A stretch of DNA of 7,138 nt, taken from assembly GCA_913776405.1 (NCBI GenBank), contig CAJYOV010000395.1, positions 1 through 7,138 on the forward strand. The letters run 5' to 3'. The notes under the pieces are model-generated. The model had not been told where the DNA came from and ran no database searches. It worked only from the letters and a program-made list of their open reading frames with translations. The stretch comes from Pseudobdellovibrionaceae bacterium. Lineage in GTDB: Bacteria > Bdellovibrionota > Bdellovibrionia > Bdellovibrionales > JAMPXM01. Below are positions 6,951 to 7,138 of this stretch, piece after piece (positions within the stretch are counted from its first letter, which is position 1; every line of letters begins with the position of its first letter). The translations under genes and the position numbers were made by a program.

Positions 6951-7007
6951 ACAGTTGTGATATGCCGCACCACTTCCGAGTACTTGATGCGGCACATCAC
7001 ACACCGT
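6951..7007 (+). repeat. Long imperfect inverted repeat in the leader of the downstream gene
   Basis: TGTGATATGCCGCA (6956-6969) is the reverse complement of TGCGGCACATCACA (6988-7001) except for one A/C mismatch, giving 13 of 14 pairs around an 18-base loop. Allowing one bulged base (7002), pairing continues out to 6951 and 7007 with one further mismatch. The repeat ends 19 bases before the ATG at 7027 and the Shine-Dalgarno-like AGGAAG (7013-7018) lies just outside it. No T-run follows, so it is unlikely to be an intrinsic terminator. It could be a structured 5' leader, a regulator binding site or a dispersed repeat. Confidence 0.6.
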
Positions 7008-7026
7008 AGTGCAGGAAGCAGAATCG

Positions 7027-7138
7027 ATGGATAAACTCAGCTGGATCAAAGATCTCGTTCGAGCGGAACAGAAAATGGAAGAGTCAGGCGTTGTCGACTT
7101 CTCTTTCGGTTTCGATCCACAGCAAATTCTCCTAAACG
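7027..7138 (+). CDS. Unrecognised protein, N-terminal 37 codons only
   Basis: An open frame starts with ATG at 7027 and runs off the right edge. AGGAAG at 7013-7018 sits 8 bases before the ATG, a usable ribosome binding site. The visible part begins MDKLSWIKDLVRAEQKMEES and continues with an aromatic, Gly-containing stretch (DFSFGFDPQQILLN). It has no signal peptide or membrane segment and looks soluble, with an amphipathic helix over about residues 5-20. I do not recognise the family. The 158-base gap and the inverted repeats before it suggest it is expressed separately from the che operon. It is probably a real gene because of the ribosome binding site and uninterrupted frame, but the short length limits certainty. 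Confidence 0.6.
   Translation, partial: MDKLSWIKDLVRAEQKMEESGVVDFSFGFDPQQILLN

Noticed and set aside
6927..6963. Promoter made of TTGACA (6927-6932) and TGATAT (6958-6963)
   Set aside because: The hexamers are 25 bases apart, far beyond the usual 16-18, and no good -10 sits at the proper distance.
6956..7001. CRP-type operator from TGTGA and TCACA half sites
   Set aside because: The half sites are 36 bases apart instead of 6; they are better explained as the outer parts of the long inverted repeat.

Overview
The window holds most of a chemotaxis operon, all on the + strand: the 3' part of cheA, then cheW, an mcp, a multidomain cheR and a multidomain cheB. A 158-base gap follows with two sets of inverted repeats, and then the first 37 codons of an unrecognised gene. 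The GC content is moderate (roughly half). The chemoreceptor hairpin tip (IVFQTKLLSFNASVEAARAG), the domain mixing in CheR and CheB and the Ser/Gly/Ala-rich linkers suggest a Bdellovibrionota or other former deltaproteobacterial lineage. That assignment is inference, not proof.

Layout: 1-1352 is CheA from just before its dimerisation domain to its CheW-like domain. 1363-1857 is CheW. 1872-3644 is a two-TM chemoreceptor without a recognisable HAMP domain. 3705-5453 is a CheR methyltransferase fused to a receiver domain and an unidentified alpha/beta-type tail. 5450-6868 is a CheB methylesterase whose receiver is preceded by about 125 residues that look like a degenerate CheD. 6869-7026 holds a pair of mutually exclusive small hairpins and a long, nearly perfect inverted repeat. 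7027 onward is a new, cut-off reading frame. Gaps between the che genes are 10, 14, 60 and -4 bases, which fits one transcript with translational coupling of cheR to cheB.

Working together: the receptor, CheW and CheA would form the signalling array. CheA would phosphorylate receivers on both CheR and CheB, so methylation and demethylation of the receptor could both be under phosphorylation control. The window contains no stand-alone cheY and no stand-alone cheD. The most unusual part is the cheR-cheB pair: two similar CheB-type receivers, one attached to each adaptation enzyme, each next to an extra domain that is not part of the standard enzyme.
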